From: Albidovulum sp.
GTDB taxonomy: Bacteria > Pseudomonadota > Alphaproteobacteria > Rhodobacterales > Rhodobacteraceae
Assembly: GCA_015491895.1 (NCBI GenBank)
Contig: WFVA01000098.1
Span: 1 to 64,000 of the forward strand
Length of the DNA: 64,000 nt
Direction: 5' to 3'
The position numbers were made by a program, and so were the translations under genes. Shown piece by piece: positions 63,687 to 64,000 of the stretch. Below the pieces are notes generated by a model, which ran no database searches, was not told where the DNA came from, and saw nothing but the letters and a program-made list of their open reading frames with translations. The first letter of the stretch is position 1, and each line of letters starts with the position of its first letter.

Positions 63687-64000
63687 ATGCCTCTGCTGCA
63701 AACCTACACGAAGCCGCATCCCCGCCGCTTTTCCCGCATCACGGCGCTTCTTGCCGCCGCATCCATTGCCATTGCCGGCGCTGCGGCAACCCCCGCACAT
63801 GCCGACAAGACGGACACCCTGCGCACCGCAGCCCAGATCGCCGGCATCCTGATCATCGGCAAGCTGATCGCCGACAGCAACAAGAAGCGCCGCCTTGAAC
63901 GCGCCCGGGCCCGCCAGCCGCAACCAGCCCGTGTGATCGGCAATACCCTGCCGCTCCAGTGCGTGCGCTGGGTGGATACGGATCGCGGTGCGCGGCGCAT
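63687..64000 (+). CDS. Exported hypothetical protein, 3' end outside window
   Basis: An open frame from ATG 63687 (AAGGA 8 bases upstream) runs to the window edge, giving 104 residues so far. It has a basic N-terminus, a hydrophobic core (ALLAAASIAIAGAAATPAHA) typical of a signal peptide, a second apolar stretch (IAGILIIGKLIAD) and an Arg/Lys-rich region (SNKKRRLERARAR). The last residues seen are NTLPLQCVRWVDTDRGARR. No family can be named. Confidence 0.7.
   Translation, partial: MPLLQTYTKPHPRRFSRITALLAAASIAIAGAAATPAHADKTDTLRTAAQIAGILIIGKLIADSNKKRRLERARARQPQPARVIGNTLPLQCVRWVDTDRGARR

Overview
The window is about 64 kb of a high-GC alphaproteobacterial chromosome, most likely Rhodobacterales (Rhodobacteraceae/Paracoccaceae). 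The pointers are the gene neighbourhoods: ilvE next to the petP-petR regulator pair, an essential-type CenR response regulator, an lptC-lptA-lptB-hpf-ptsN run that lacks rpoN, a histone-deacetylase-like gene before xseB-ispA-dxs, and a complete beta-hydroxyaspartate cycle cluster (bhcR/bhcABCD). Two tRNA genes (Lys-TTT, Arg-CCT) are present. I found no rRNA, CRISPR array, prophage or replication origin.

Layout. 1-9 kb: the 3' part of secA, an unknown membrane-anchored protein, a PstS-like/OmpA fusion, radC, dnaJ-dnaK with a heat-shock-type promoter, alkB and a secreted SH3-like protein. 9.6-18 kb: a surface-polysaccharide locus with an ABC-2 export permease, cysQ, galU, two paralogous glycosyltransferases, a GT14-like transferase with a long C-terminal domain and a double-domain sulfotransferase. 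CysQ clears the PAP that a sulfotransferase releases, so the locus probably makes a sulfated polysaccharide. 18-22 kb: ptsN, hpf, the Lpt genes and a short RNase D. 22-23.8 kb: two decayed IS5-family transposases facing away from each other; one has run into the 3' end of ilvE. 24-30 kb: ilvE, petP-petR, a deacetylase-family hydrolase, xseB, ispA and dxs.

30.4-41.2 kb: the most unusual part, a two-gene unit coding for a 2396-residue secreted protein made of about 14 DUF11-like beta-sandwich repeats and an 1193-residue predicted outer-membrane beta-barrel. The two are translationally coupled and preceded by a markedly AT-rich leader. I consider this pair the best candidate for an undescribed surface system.

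41-50 kb: housekeeping genes (Trm112-like, Lon-N-domain protein, thioredoxin/TPR protein, xthA, cenR, ribA, a YkuD protein, mtaB, dapF, tRNA-Lys). 48.8-51.8 kb: an AhpD-like protein and a class III aminotransferase, divergent from a LysR regulator. 51.8-61 kb: bhcR divergent from bhcABCD, which turns two glyoxylate into oxaloacetate, followed by a TRAP transporter whose small permease carries an extra TM2-plus-coiled-coil module. 61-64 kb: a membrane-anchored winged-helix protein, tRNA-Arg, a LacI-type regulator and two small secreted proteins, the last cut by the window edge.

All functions are inferred from reading the sequence and remembered family features; no database search was run.
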